A stretch of 64,000 nucleotides of DNA from NCBI GenBank assembly GCA_028704385.1, contig JAQVLA010000014.1:32376-96375 (forward strand), given 5' to 3'. Under the pieces are notes generated by a model. The model saw nothing but the letters and a program-made list of their open reading frames with translations. It was not told the DNA's origin and made no database searches. The position numbers were made by a program, and so were the translations under genes. Origin of the DNA: Bacteroidales bacterium. Lineage in GTDB: Bacteria > Bacteroidota > Bacteroidia > Bacteroidales > F082. Of this stretch, positions 16,345-23,880 are shown one piece after another. The stretch's first letter is position 1, and every line of letters begins with the position of its first letter.

Positions 16345-18990
16345 CTAGTAATACAACACATTTAACTTTGGCTTTTGCTTTTTGAGTGCTTCAATATCCT
16401 TTGCTTTAAGCCTTGTATTATAACATCTTAAATGCTTCAATGCAGGCAACTGATCAACCGGACTAAGCTTATTTACCCGGGTATTAAAGATTGAAACCTC
16501 TTCAAGTTTATGAAGGCCTGCCAAGGGTTTTAAGGATTTGATCTGCGTTCCGCCGGCATTGAGAACTTTGAGACTGGTTAATCCTTCCAGCGGACTGAGA
16601 TCGCTTACCGGAGTGCTTTCAATATTTAATACTTCAAGCTGCTTCAGGCCTGAAAGTGGCTTCAGGTTCACCACCGGACTTCCGGTAATTTCAATTTGCC
16701 TGAGCCATTTTTTATCCGATATAGGACTCAAATCCGAAATAGCACTGGTGTTCACCTTTAATCTTTCAAGATACGGGAGCTTAGTCAAAGGCTGCAAACT
16801 AACAAATTCAGATCCCTCAATTTCTATCTCCTTCAAATCTGCGATCAGCTGAAGTTGTTGCGCGCCCGGATTGACATCTACAGGCACAGATTGCATAAAA
16901 ACATCGCGCCATGTTTCGGTGAGATTGCCCCACCACAATTTCAATTCGGGTGTTTGATAAACGATCAGAATGCCTGGTTGAACTGATTTAAGATTATTAG
17001 CCTGAGCGGTGGCCACCCGGCTTCCATCTGCTTCAACCAGTTTTAGCTGATCCAGCTCACTCAATGGCTCTAGCGATTCAACCCTTGTTTGGGATATGTC
17101 GAGGGTTTCCAGATTTTTTAAATTTCGGATAGGGCCTAAATCAGCAATACGGGTCCCTGAAACATCGAGCGACTGTAAGAGAATCAGATTCGATAAAGGT
17201 GACAGATCAGTTATTTCGGTTCCGGGAAGCCACAACTCTTCGAGTAACGAAAGCCTGGAAATCGGATCAAGTTGCTGAAGATAAGCATTACCACTCAGGT
17301 TCAACTTTTTGAGGTTAATAATCTGATGCAGTTCTTCTGTACCCGGATTATTGCTTAAACCACTTTGCTCGGCCAAAATCGCCCGCCAGTAAATCGGAAG
17401 CGTGTTCCACCAGTCCATGAGGGCTTCTGTTTCGTAAATCACAAGTACGTTTGGCCGTTCGCGCATAAATCCAACAGCCTGTTCGCCCGACACCTTACTG
17501 TGATCGCAATAAATTTTCGAAAGATTTGGCAATGCTTTTAATTCCTGAAGTGAGCTGACATTGGTGTAACTGAATTGCAGGATGGATAAAGCCTGTAATT
17601 GGCTCAATGGCTTAATATCCGATACCGAAGTATGATCCAGATTCAGCAATTGCAGGTTTTGCATCTGGCTTAGTGGCTCAAGTGATTCAACAGCAGTATG
17701 ACTGACATCAAGAAGTTGTAAATTAGATAGATTGCTCAAGGCTTGCAGATCCATAATATTGGTGCCGGAAATTCTGAGCGCATTGAGAATTTTCAAGTCT
17801 GATATTGGTGTTAAATCCTGAATTGTTGTATTGAAACAATATAATTTCTCGAGCTGTCGTAAATAACGTATGGTTTCCAAATCCCGAAGTGGCGTGTCAA
17901 AAGCATAAAGCTCACGGATATTAACAGAATATTGCAGCGGACTCAAATCGCTTACCTCTGTGCCACTGAAATAGATCGCTTCTAATTTATTTAGATTTCG
18001 CAATGGCGAGATGTCCGAAATGGGAGTATTGCTAAAATTGATCAACTGCAAGTTGTTGAGCTGTGCAAGTGGCTTCAGATCAGCGAAATGCGTTTTGTAA
18101 GCAATATTTACTTCCTTTAGGTTGGTAAACGAACGCAAATGTGCATATATGGGTGACAAATCTGCAGGAATGGTGTCGGGGAGCCTTTGAAGTGTGGTGT
18201 CGTTTAAAAAAATCACTGTATCAGGGCGGTGTCCAAATAATTGTTCACGCATTGCCATAGGCAGCGTATCCTGATCAACCACCAGAAAACTATCGTTCCT
18301 GATCACCGTAAAAGGTTTGAGTGCCACAAAAGAACCGGCTGTCAAATATAAAATATCTGTGATGGGAAGTGTATCGTAAACAAGCACATTTTCACCAAAA
18401 TAATTACGCCATTCATAAGCCATATTGTTCCACCAGTTGCGAAGTTCTTCCTTTTCGTTGAGCTTAGTGGTATAAAAACTCACTATTTTCAAGTCCTTTT
18501 TAAACGGATCCAGATTAATCTCAACAAAGCGTTCACGACTGTTGCTTACATATTGATTTTGAACAGTGATTCCGTCCAGTTTTCGGATCAACCTGACTTT
18601 GAAATATAGCGCGCCTTCCTGATTGGCAAGCTGATCAATTTGCTGAATGTCAAATTGAAATCTGACCGATTTAAAAAAGAAATCCACATCTTTCAGATAG
18701 GCCTGAACATCTTTATTAACAAGTGTTTCGCGGTTCTCGTCCAGATCATCTTCTACCTGAACCTCCGAATCCCTGAAAATCTTGGCAAAACTTTGATTTA
18801 TCACAATTTCCTTTTCCTGTACCGTGGCTGCCGAATCACCCAGAAAATTGAGGGTTCCTTCCAGAAAATCAACCAATTGCCTGCATTCCGCCTTGTAATG
18901 ATCAATGGCTTCGGGATCCAATTCGTGATGCTGCGAAAAACCTGAGATGCTGATAAACCACAGCAATACAAACAAGGTAAAAATTTTCAT
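16345..18990 (-). CDS. Exported leucine-rich-repeat protein, 881 residues
   Basis: Signal peptide (residues 1-20, ending GFSQ) followed by an N-terminal region of about 190 residues and then arrays of 22-23-residue internalin-like leucine-rich repeats with the pattern L..L..L..L.LS.T.I.DLSPL. The LRR arrays are split by at least two inserted modules of similar sequence: one with MDWWNTLPIYWRAIL and one with KLWWGNLTETWRDVF; a third relative, RNWWNNMAYEWRNYF, precedes the first array. No catalytic motif is seen. LRR surfaces usually bind proteins. It is the last gene of a four-gene operon and its ATG overlaps the upstream stop (ATGA). Function unknown. Confidence 0.8.
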   Translation of the reverse strand: MKIFTLFVLLWFISISGFSQHHELDPEAIDHYKAECRQLVDFLEGTLNFLGDSAATVQEKEIVINQSFAKIFRDSEVQVEDDLDENRETLVNKDVQAYLKDVDFFFKSVRFQFDIQQIDQLANQEGALYFKVRLIRKLDGITVQNQYVSNSRERFVEINLDPFKKDLKIVSFYTTKLNEKEELRNWWNNMAYEWRNYFGENVLVYDTLPITDILYLTAGSFVALKPFTVIRNDSFLVVDQDTLPMAMREQLFGHRPDTVIFLNDTTLQRLPDTIPADLSPIYAHLRSFTNLKEVNIAYKTHFADLKPLAQLNNLQLINFSNTPISDISPLRNLNKLEAIYFSGTEVSDLSPLQYSVNIRELYAFDTPLRDLETIRYLRQLEKLYCFNTTIQDLTPISDLKILNALRISGTNIMDLQALSNLSNLQLLDVSHTAVESLEPLSQMQNLQLLNLDHTSVSDIKPLSQLQALSILQFSYTNVSSLQELKALPNLSKIYCDHSKVSGEQAVGFMRERPNVLVIYETEALMDWWNTLPIYWRAILAEQSGLSNNPGTEELHQIINLKKLNLSGNAYLQQLDPISRLSLLEELWLPGTEITDLSPLSNLILLQSLDVSGTRIADLGPIRNLKNLETLDISQTRVESLEPLSELDQLKLVEADGSRVATAQANNLKSVQPGILIVYQTPELKLWWGNLTETWRDVFMQSVPVDVNPGAQQLQLIADLKEIEIEGSEFVSLQPLTKLPYLERLKVNTSAISDLSPISDKKWLRQIEITGSPVVNLKPLSGLKQLEVLNIESTPVSDLSPLEGLTSLKVLNAGGTQIKSLKPLAGLHKLEEVSIFNTRVNKLSPVDQLPALKHLRCYNTRLKAKDIEALKKQKPKLNVLYY

Positions 18991-19856
18991 GGTTGATAAA
19001 ACATTAGAAGTTTTTCTTTTTCATTTTCAGTCACATACATCAAATTCGAAATAAGCCATCCGGTATTATTTCCACTTCGGTTGAACCAGCTTACTTCGAA
19101 ATACCAATTCTTGATCTGAAAGATATGAAATTTAATCTTATCTACACTTTTAAATTTCAGATTGCCATTTTTTACTTCATAAAAAAACAAACTCAGATAA
19201 TCCGGAGAATAGTCGTTAGAGGCATAATATTCAATTACTTCAGGTTTTTGAAAGGCTTTGTAAATATTCATAAAATCAAGCTCGTGGCTCATGGGATGCA
19301 AAAAGTGTTTCTCACGATCGGCTATCTCGCCCACTGGAAATAATCGGCTGAATGCCGGATAATAAACATTGGTTAGTACCCATTTTGATCCCAGGTTCTC
19401 CTTTTCGATCATCAAAATCAGAATGATCTGTACTTCTTCGCCCTGGTGCACGAAGGTTGATGAAACTTCGGCATACCAGCGTCCGCCTTTGAAGCGAAGA
19501 AAACTTGAGTCGGAATTTGTAAGGTCATCAATAAAAAAATCTCGCAAACTACCCGAAGTACGCGGGTTGTTGTTGTCGAACAGTAAAGGTAAAATGTTTC
19601 TGCGTTGCTGCTGATCGCGCCAGGCCTTACTGTCGGGAAACAGCTTTTTCCCAAACTGATCTTCCTCATTGTTGAAACGGCTAAAAAACTGGCTCATCTG
19701 CTTGGTCATGGCATACAGTGCTGTTTCATCAACCTGTGCATTGCCCAGACCCTGGTTTTGAGCTTCCAATTCAGGAGCTGAAAACAATAACAAAAAACTT
19801 GCAATCTGTATTAACAACAGATTAATCAGAGCAATCCTATTGAAACTATTAGCCAT
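18987..19856 (-). CDS. Exported protein of unknown function, 289 residues
   Basis: I do not recognise a family. The protein starts with a hydrophobic signal sequence (about residues 8-33, ending LEAQ) and the rest is hydrophilic, with aromatic-rich strands such as RFKGGRWYAEVSSTFVHQGEEVQIILIL and NWYFEVSWFNRSGNNTGW, which look like an SnoaL/NTF2-like or similar beta-rich fold by character only. The stop overlaps the start of the LRR gene, implying translational coupling. A strong RNA hairpin lies 10 bases upstream of its ATG. Confidence 0.7.
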   Translation of the reverse strand: MANSFNRIALINLLLIQIASFLLLFSAPELEAQNQGLGNAQVDETALYAMTKQMSQFFSRFNNEEDQFGKKLFPDSKAWRDQQQRRNILPLLFDNNNPRTSGSLRDFFIDDLTNSDSSFLRFKGGRWYAEVSSTFVHQGEEVQIILILMIEKENLGSKWVLTNVYYPAFSRLFPVGEIADREKHFLHPMSHELDFMNIYKAFQKPEVIEYYASNDYSPDYLSLFFYEVKNGNLKFKSVDKIKFHIFQIKNWYFEVSWFNRSGNNTGWLISNLMYVTENEKEKLLMFYQP

Positions 19857-19866
19857 ACTTTTTCAA

Positions 19867-19901
19867 TTAACCCCGTCCGGATCATCTCCAAACGGGGTTA
19901 A
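19867..19901 (-). other. Strong RNA hairpin between two operon genes
   Basis: On the minus strand TTAACCCCGT-TTGGA / TCCGG-ACGGGGTTAA forms a 15-pair stem (two G-U pairs) around a 5-base loop GATGA. G-U pairs work only in minus-strand RNA. It is not followed by a T-run (the next bases are TTGAAAAAG then ATG), so it is not a classic terminator; it could be a stability or processing element or affect translation of the next gene. Confidence 0.6.
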
Positions 19902-19922
19902 AGTTTTAACGTTCAAAAAAAA

Positions 19923-20501
19923 TTATTTACTTGTCTCTTTCACGCGCATATCACCCAACAACACATCCCAGAAACCAATGATACGGCCTCCAATCTGGGT
20001 TTCTTTGCGTTTTACATAAACGGTGATGTCTTTTTTAGTAGTGTCTTCATAAACCAGGCCACCTTCTTTGTCGTAGCCTTTAAACTTCTGAAATATGGTG
20101 ATCACCCCAACATATGTACCATCTGGCTGACGTTGTAAATCGCTCACATATTCAATCTTAAACCATTCAATCTCAACACGATCATAATTTAACCGCATCA
20201 ACCTTTCAAAGTATTGACGTACTTTGTAATAGGCCACATCGGGACGGCTGATAGAGGAAACACCAATTTCGGCTCCGGCCATAAAAAGTTCTTCGGCGCG
20301 GTCAATCACACGATTAGCTTCGCTCCAGGGTGTAGTTTTGCTGCCAATAATACTGATGTATTTGCTCAGGTCGCGTACTTTTTCAAGTGCAAGGCTATCA
20401 ATGGCCTGTTTTCTTTCGGGACTTAGATCGTCCTGTGCCTGAACCATATTCACTGAAAATATGCCGATCAAAACGGCAAGGATGAATTGTATCTTTTTCA
20501 T
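19923..20501 (-). CDS. Exported protein of unknown function, 192 residues
   Basis: Signal peptide at residues 1-22 (ending MVQAQ). The mature part is mostly hydrophilic with a helical first half (ERKQAIDSLALEKVRDLSKYISIIGSK) and a beta-rich second half (GTYVGVITIFQKFKGYDKEGG, DITVYVKRKETQIGGRIIGFWDVLLGDMRV). No family recognised. It starts five bases after the stop of the upstream lipoprotein gene, so the two are surely co-transcribed. Confidence 0.7.
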   Translation of the reverse strand: MKKIQFILAVLIGIFSVNMVQAQDDLSPERKQAIDSLALEKVRDLSKYISIIGSKTTPWSEANRVIDRAEELFMAGAEIGVSSISRPDVAYYKVRQYFERLMRLNYDRVEIEWFKIEYVSDLQRQPDGTYVGVITIFQKFKGYDKEGGLVYEDTTKKDITVYVKRKETQIGGRIIGFWDVLLGDMRVKETSK

Positions 20502-20505
20502 TTGC

Positions 20506-21177
20506 TTACTTTTTTATCAGTTCCAACTCAATAATTTTTCCGTTGCCATCATATTTCACCTGTTCAATGCGGTTGTTATAAACCTTCTGATCCTTCAGGT
20601 AATTAAGATATTTACTAATGGTTGTGGGCTTGTCGTAATCGTTAAAACCTCCCGCCTGACTGATGATTACCAAAACCGGCACATCGGGAGAAGCAAACAA
20701 GCTCATAGCTCGTTCAATCTTTTCATTTGCAGTGTTAACATCGGGTGCAGCTGCAATAGCCATAAACTGATTTTCGACACTGCCGTATTTAGCTGCCTCA
20801 CGCTGTAATCGTTCTTCTTCTTCACGGCGCAACCGATCTTCTTCGGCTTTTCGGAGGGCATCAGCTCTTTCCTTAGCCAGCTTGTCTTCAACCTGATCCA
20901 TCAGGTTTAAAACATTTTCGTCCTGCAAACCCCATCCTTTTATTGTAGCAAACCGGCGTTCCTTTTCTTCCAACGACCAGGTATTGTCATCGTTCAAAAT
21001 GGCTGTAAGGTCTCTGGTTGCCTGTTCCACTCGGGCAGCATATTCTGCTGCAGCCTGTTCGCGGGCAAGTTTTTTCTTGCTTTTACATCCTGTGGCTCCT
21101 CCCAATGCTATCACTACAATCAACAATATCAAACTGATACGCTGAAACGAAATGTTCGTCCTTTTCATTTGCATCAT
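20506..21177 (-). CDS. Predicted lipoprotein with coiled coil, first gene of the LRR operon
   Basis: Predicted lipoprotein of 223 residues from the ATG at 21177: signal peptide with lipobox GATGC (Cys31), then a Lys/Glu/Arg-rich helical region (about 35-160, with AEEDRLRREEEERLQREAAK, likely coiled coil) and a C-terminal globular part with SPDVPVLVIISQAGGFNDYDKPTTISKY. The upstream in-frame ATG at 21252 is rejected because a promoter box lies between them and it would bury the signal peptide. Family unknown to me. Confidence 0.7.
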   Translation of the reverse strand: MMQMKRTNISFQRISLILLIVVIALGGATGCKSKKKLAREQAAAEYAARVEQATRDLTAILNDDNTWSLEEKERRFATIKGWGLQDENVLNLMDQVEDKLAKERADALRKAEEDRLRREEEERLQREAAKYGSVENQFMAIAAAPDVNTANEKIERAMSLFASPDVPVLVIISQAGGFNDYDKPTTISKYLNYLKDQKVYNNRIEQVKYDGNGKIIELELIKK

Positions 21178-21209
21178 AATTTTATTATTTAACAATAACT
21201 CCGAATTGG

Positions 21210-21217
21210 CAAAATTA
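21210..21217 (-). promoter_or_regulatory. -7 promoter box for the LRR operon
   Basis: Minus-strand TAATTTTG, 33 bases before the ATG at 21177. A second candidate, TATATTTG, lies at 21250-21257. Neither has a good TTTG -33 partner. Confidence 0.4.
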
Positions 21218-21292
21218 TTGAATTTTGATTTGTCATTTTGAAAATTAAGCAAATATACAACTGCCAGTATCAGATTTGTCCATCAAGCTTCT

Positions 21293-21300
21293 TAATTTTG
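21293..21300 (+). promoter_or_regulatory. -7 promoter box for the radical SAM gene
   Basis: TAATTTTG ends seven bases before the ATG at 21308, so the mRNA would carry almost no leader. Confidence 0.4.
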
Positions 21301-21307
21301 CCCTTGC

Positions 21308-22315
21308 ATGAAGCATTATAACATACCAATTTTTATGCCAGAACTGGCTTGTCCGCACCGCTGTGTATTCTGCAACCAATCGTCAATAAGCAGCCAGCTT
21401 CATATTCCGTCAAACCAGGAAATTCTCGAAAAAATTGACTCTCATCTTAAGAGCTTCAAATCAGAAAAACGATTGGTTCAGCTGGCCTTTTTCGGTGGTA
21501 ACTTTACCGGACTGCCCCGAAATATACAAAAACAATATTTACAACTTGCTCAAAACCACCTAGACAAGGGCTCCATTTCGGGCATACGAATTAGTACACG
21601 TCCTGATTATATTGATAACAAGACACTTGAAATACTTCGATCCTACAGGGTAACCCATATTGAACTGGGGGCACAATCAACCAGTGATAAGGTGTTGCAG
21701 GCCAGTGGTCGCGGACATTCGCGAGAAACTATTTTCAGAGCTTCCGAACAAGTTCTGGCAGCTGGATTTATTCTGGGCCTTCAAATGATGATCGGTCTTC
21801 CACAAGATACAGCTGAATTATGCATGAAAACTGCAAAGGAACTCATCAATTTTGGTGTTAATGAAACGCGTATATATCCTTGCCTTGTAATTAAAGATAC
21901 TGCCCTTGAGAAACTTTATCGTGCCGGAAAGTATCAGCCCTTATCATTGGTAGAAGCTGTTAATCAAACTGCCAAACTCTACACATTTTTTGAGTCGTAT
22001 GGGATTAAAGTGCTGCGCATGGGTTTGCATCCTTCAGAAGAGCTGAACACAGCTGCTTTGGTAGCTGGCCCATATCATCCGCAATTTGCAGAGCTGGTCT
22101 ATTCAAAATTATGGGAAGAATTATTTCAAAGTTATACGGACTGGCCTAAAACCGATGTAATTGACATAATAATACCACCCAGCCAAATCAATTATGCTGC
22201 CGGATTTAGAAGTCACAACCGAAAACTACTTGAAAAAAGATATCGAAAAGTTCATTTCAAGGTTGATAAATCACTCATTGGCAGGACTTTTAAAGTAAAT
22301 ATTACCAACCTATGA
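21308..22315 (+). CDS. Radical SAM protein, Elp3-like group
   Basis: Radical S-adenosylmethionine enzyme of 335 residues. The 4Fe-4S motif is CPHRCVFCNQ (C-x3-C-x2-C) at residues about 15-22, followed by the SAM-binding GGNFTGLP and the ISTRPDYID strand. N-terminal wording (HYNIPIFMPELACPH) resembles a clade often annotated as Elp3/oxygen-independent coproporphyrinogen oxidase-like in clostridia, but it lacks an acetyltransferase domain. The substrate is unknown. Its stop overlaps the start of the DUF6873 gene by four bases (ATGA), indicating translational coupling. Confidence 0.85.
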   Translation: MKHYNIPIFMPELACPHRCVFCNQSSISSQLHIPSNQEILEKIDSHLKSFKSEKRLVQLAFFGGNFTGLPRNIQKQYLQLAQNHLDKGSISGIRISTRPDYIDNKTLEILRSYRVTHIELGAQSTSDKVLQASGRGHSRETIFRASEQVLAAGFILGLQMMIGLPQDTAELCMKTAKELINFGVNETRIYPCLVIKDTALEKLYRAGKYQPLSLVEAVNQTAKLYTFFESYGIKVLRMGLHPSEELNTAALVAGPYHPQFAELVYSKLWEELFQSYTDWPKTDVIDIIIPPSQINYAAGFRSHNRKLLEKRYRKVHFKVDKSLIGRTFKVNITNL

Positions 22316-23001
22316 TCGTCATAGCAGACAGCCGAATGCCTGAAATAGCTAAAAAATCATTGGCAGAACTTGCCAAACCGCTTTGGCTCGAACCAAGCAA
22401 AAAGGTATATTACTCTATTTCAGCTCATCCGGATATTTTCTTTTGTCAACATCCAGAACTGCTTATCGCTGCTCCTGAAATCTCAGAAAAAACCAGGAAG
22501 GAACTAAAAAAGGCAAAAATAAACTACATCATGGGTAATAAAAATCCTGGTTCAAATTATCCCGAAACAGCCATTTACAATGCTGTTGCACTACCTGATC
22601 TTTTAATTCACAACATAAAGCATACGGATAAAACCATTCTAGAACAATATAATTCCGATAAATATTTGCATGTTAATCAGGGATATACACGCTGCAATTT
22701 GATTAGCCTGAGTGAGCAACATTTCATATGCTCTGATTCAGGTATTCTTAGACAACTTGAGAATTTGGGCAAATCAGTACTTTACATTGACCCTGCTCAG
22801 ATCAGATTAGCTGGTCATAAACATGGTTTTTTTGGGGGATGCTGTGGAATTTGTCAACAACAATTAATCCTCTGTGGCAATCCGGAATACCTTAAAGAAT
22901 ATGAAAGTCTTTTGCGCTTTATTTACAATGCTGGTTATCAAATTGTTTCGCTAAGTAATGAAGTATTAACCGATGTGGGGAGTTTGTTGTTTATTTCTTA
23001 A
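22312..23001 (+). CDS. DUF6873 family, GME-fold protein
   Basis: Protein of 229 residues resembling the DUF6873 family, predicted to have the fold of guanidino-group-modifying enzymes (arginine deiminase superfamily). Conserved-looking elements are HPDIFFCQHP (about residue 40), VNQGYTRCNL, CSDSG, and near the C-terminus GHKHGFFGGCCGICQ and LCGNPEYL. The His and Cys in GFFGGCCG could be catalytic by analogy with the superfamily; this is inference. It is coupled to the radical SAM gene, a pairing that I recall from Firmicutes. Its 3' end overlaps the convergent UbiA-like gene by four bases. Confidence 0.7.
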   Translation: MIVIADSRMPEIAKKSLAELAKPLWLEPSKKVYYSISAHPDIFFCQHPELLIAAPEISEKTRKELKKAKINYIMGNKNPGSNYPETAIYNAVALPDLLIHNIKHTDKTILEQYNSDKYLHVNQGYTRCNLISLSEQHFICSDSGILRQLENLGKSVLYIDPAQIRLAGHKHGFFGGCCGICQQQLILCGNPEYLKEYESLLRFIYNAGYQIVSLSNEVLTDVGSLLFIS

Positions 23002-23837
23002 ATAAGAAAAACCAAAACCGGAAGACAAAAGACCAATTCACCTGCAAAATGTAAAAGACCGGCTCTTGACAGTTTTTTACGCTTTAGAAATAAAAAAGCA
23101 AAAGCTAAACCCATCATTAGCAAAATTATGTATGCTTTAACTACCGCTCCATCAACAAAAAAGAACTGAATTGATAAAAAAACCAGTTGAAAAATCAACA
23201 CAAGCAACAACATTTTTTTTGTTTTTTGTTCGCCCAATCGGGTAGCCATTGAGCTGTTTTGCTGTTTTAGATCAATTTCCAGTTCGTTGAATGCAATAAA
23301 ACTTGTTTCCCACCAAACGAGTAATGTAAAGCAACAAAAAACCATAAACATCTGTATATCTAATGGATTTTCTTTAAGGTGTAGTGCTCCAAGCCATATG
23401 CCAACACTATAAATCAGTGCAATTTGGATCTCTTTTTGTAGCCATAATTTCCTTGAAAAAACTGAAGAGCTGACTAACAAAATATGTATCAAGGCAAAAC
23501 CAGCAAATACCCCAGCCGATATCCACATTGGAAAACTAGCAAAACGAATAAAAACCAATACCACTGTCAGGCTTGTCAACGACAATACAAAAAGCAACTT
23601 CTTAAAATGCTTTTCGTGAAACTTATGCCTACTGTTTATTATCCTTCCGTGATTCAATCGTGCATCGAACAAATGATCCAGTGTGTATATCGTCCACACT
23701 GCCATGGCCAAGGCAACAAACCACCAAACTGGGAGTTTTGCATCAAGCAAAGCTGCTGCAAACAAGGCACTACAAAGGGAGCCTGCAACAATATGCAGGC
23801 TCAAATTTTCGATCAGCTTGATAAATTTTTGCCACAA
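22998..23837 (-). CDS. UbiA-like polytopic membrane protein
   Basis: Membrane protein of 279 residues with about eight or nine hydrophobic helices. The segment IYTLDHLFDARLNHGR in the loop after the second helix resembles the Asp-rich prenyl-diphosphate motif of UbiA prenyltransferases, and FIAFNELEIDLKQQNSSMATRLG resembles their second motif (normally with DxxxD). The match is partial, so it may be an inactive or divergent relative. A possible promoter box TAAATTTG lies at 23858-23865 on the minus strand. Confidence 0.6.
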   Translation of the reverse strand: MWQKFIKLIENLSLHIVAGSLCSALFAAALLDAKLPVWWFVALAMAVWTIYTLDHLFDARLNHGRIINSRHKFHEKHFKKLLFVLSLTSLTVVLVFIRFASFPMWISAGVFAGFALIHILLVSSSVFSRKLWLQKEIQIALIYSVGIWLGALHLKENPLDIQMFMVFCCFTLLVWWETSFIAFNELEIDLKQQNSSMATRLGEQKTKKMLLLVLIFQLVFLSIQFFFVDGAVVKAYIILLMMGLAFAFLFLKRKKLSRAGLLHFAGELVFCLPVLVFLI

Positions 23838-23880
23838 AACCTTTCAAATAAGGCTTTCAAATTTAGGCGTTTACTTTTTA

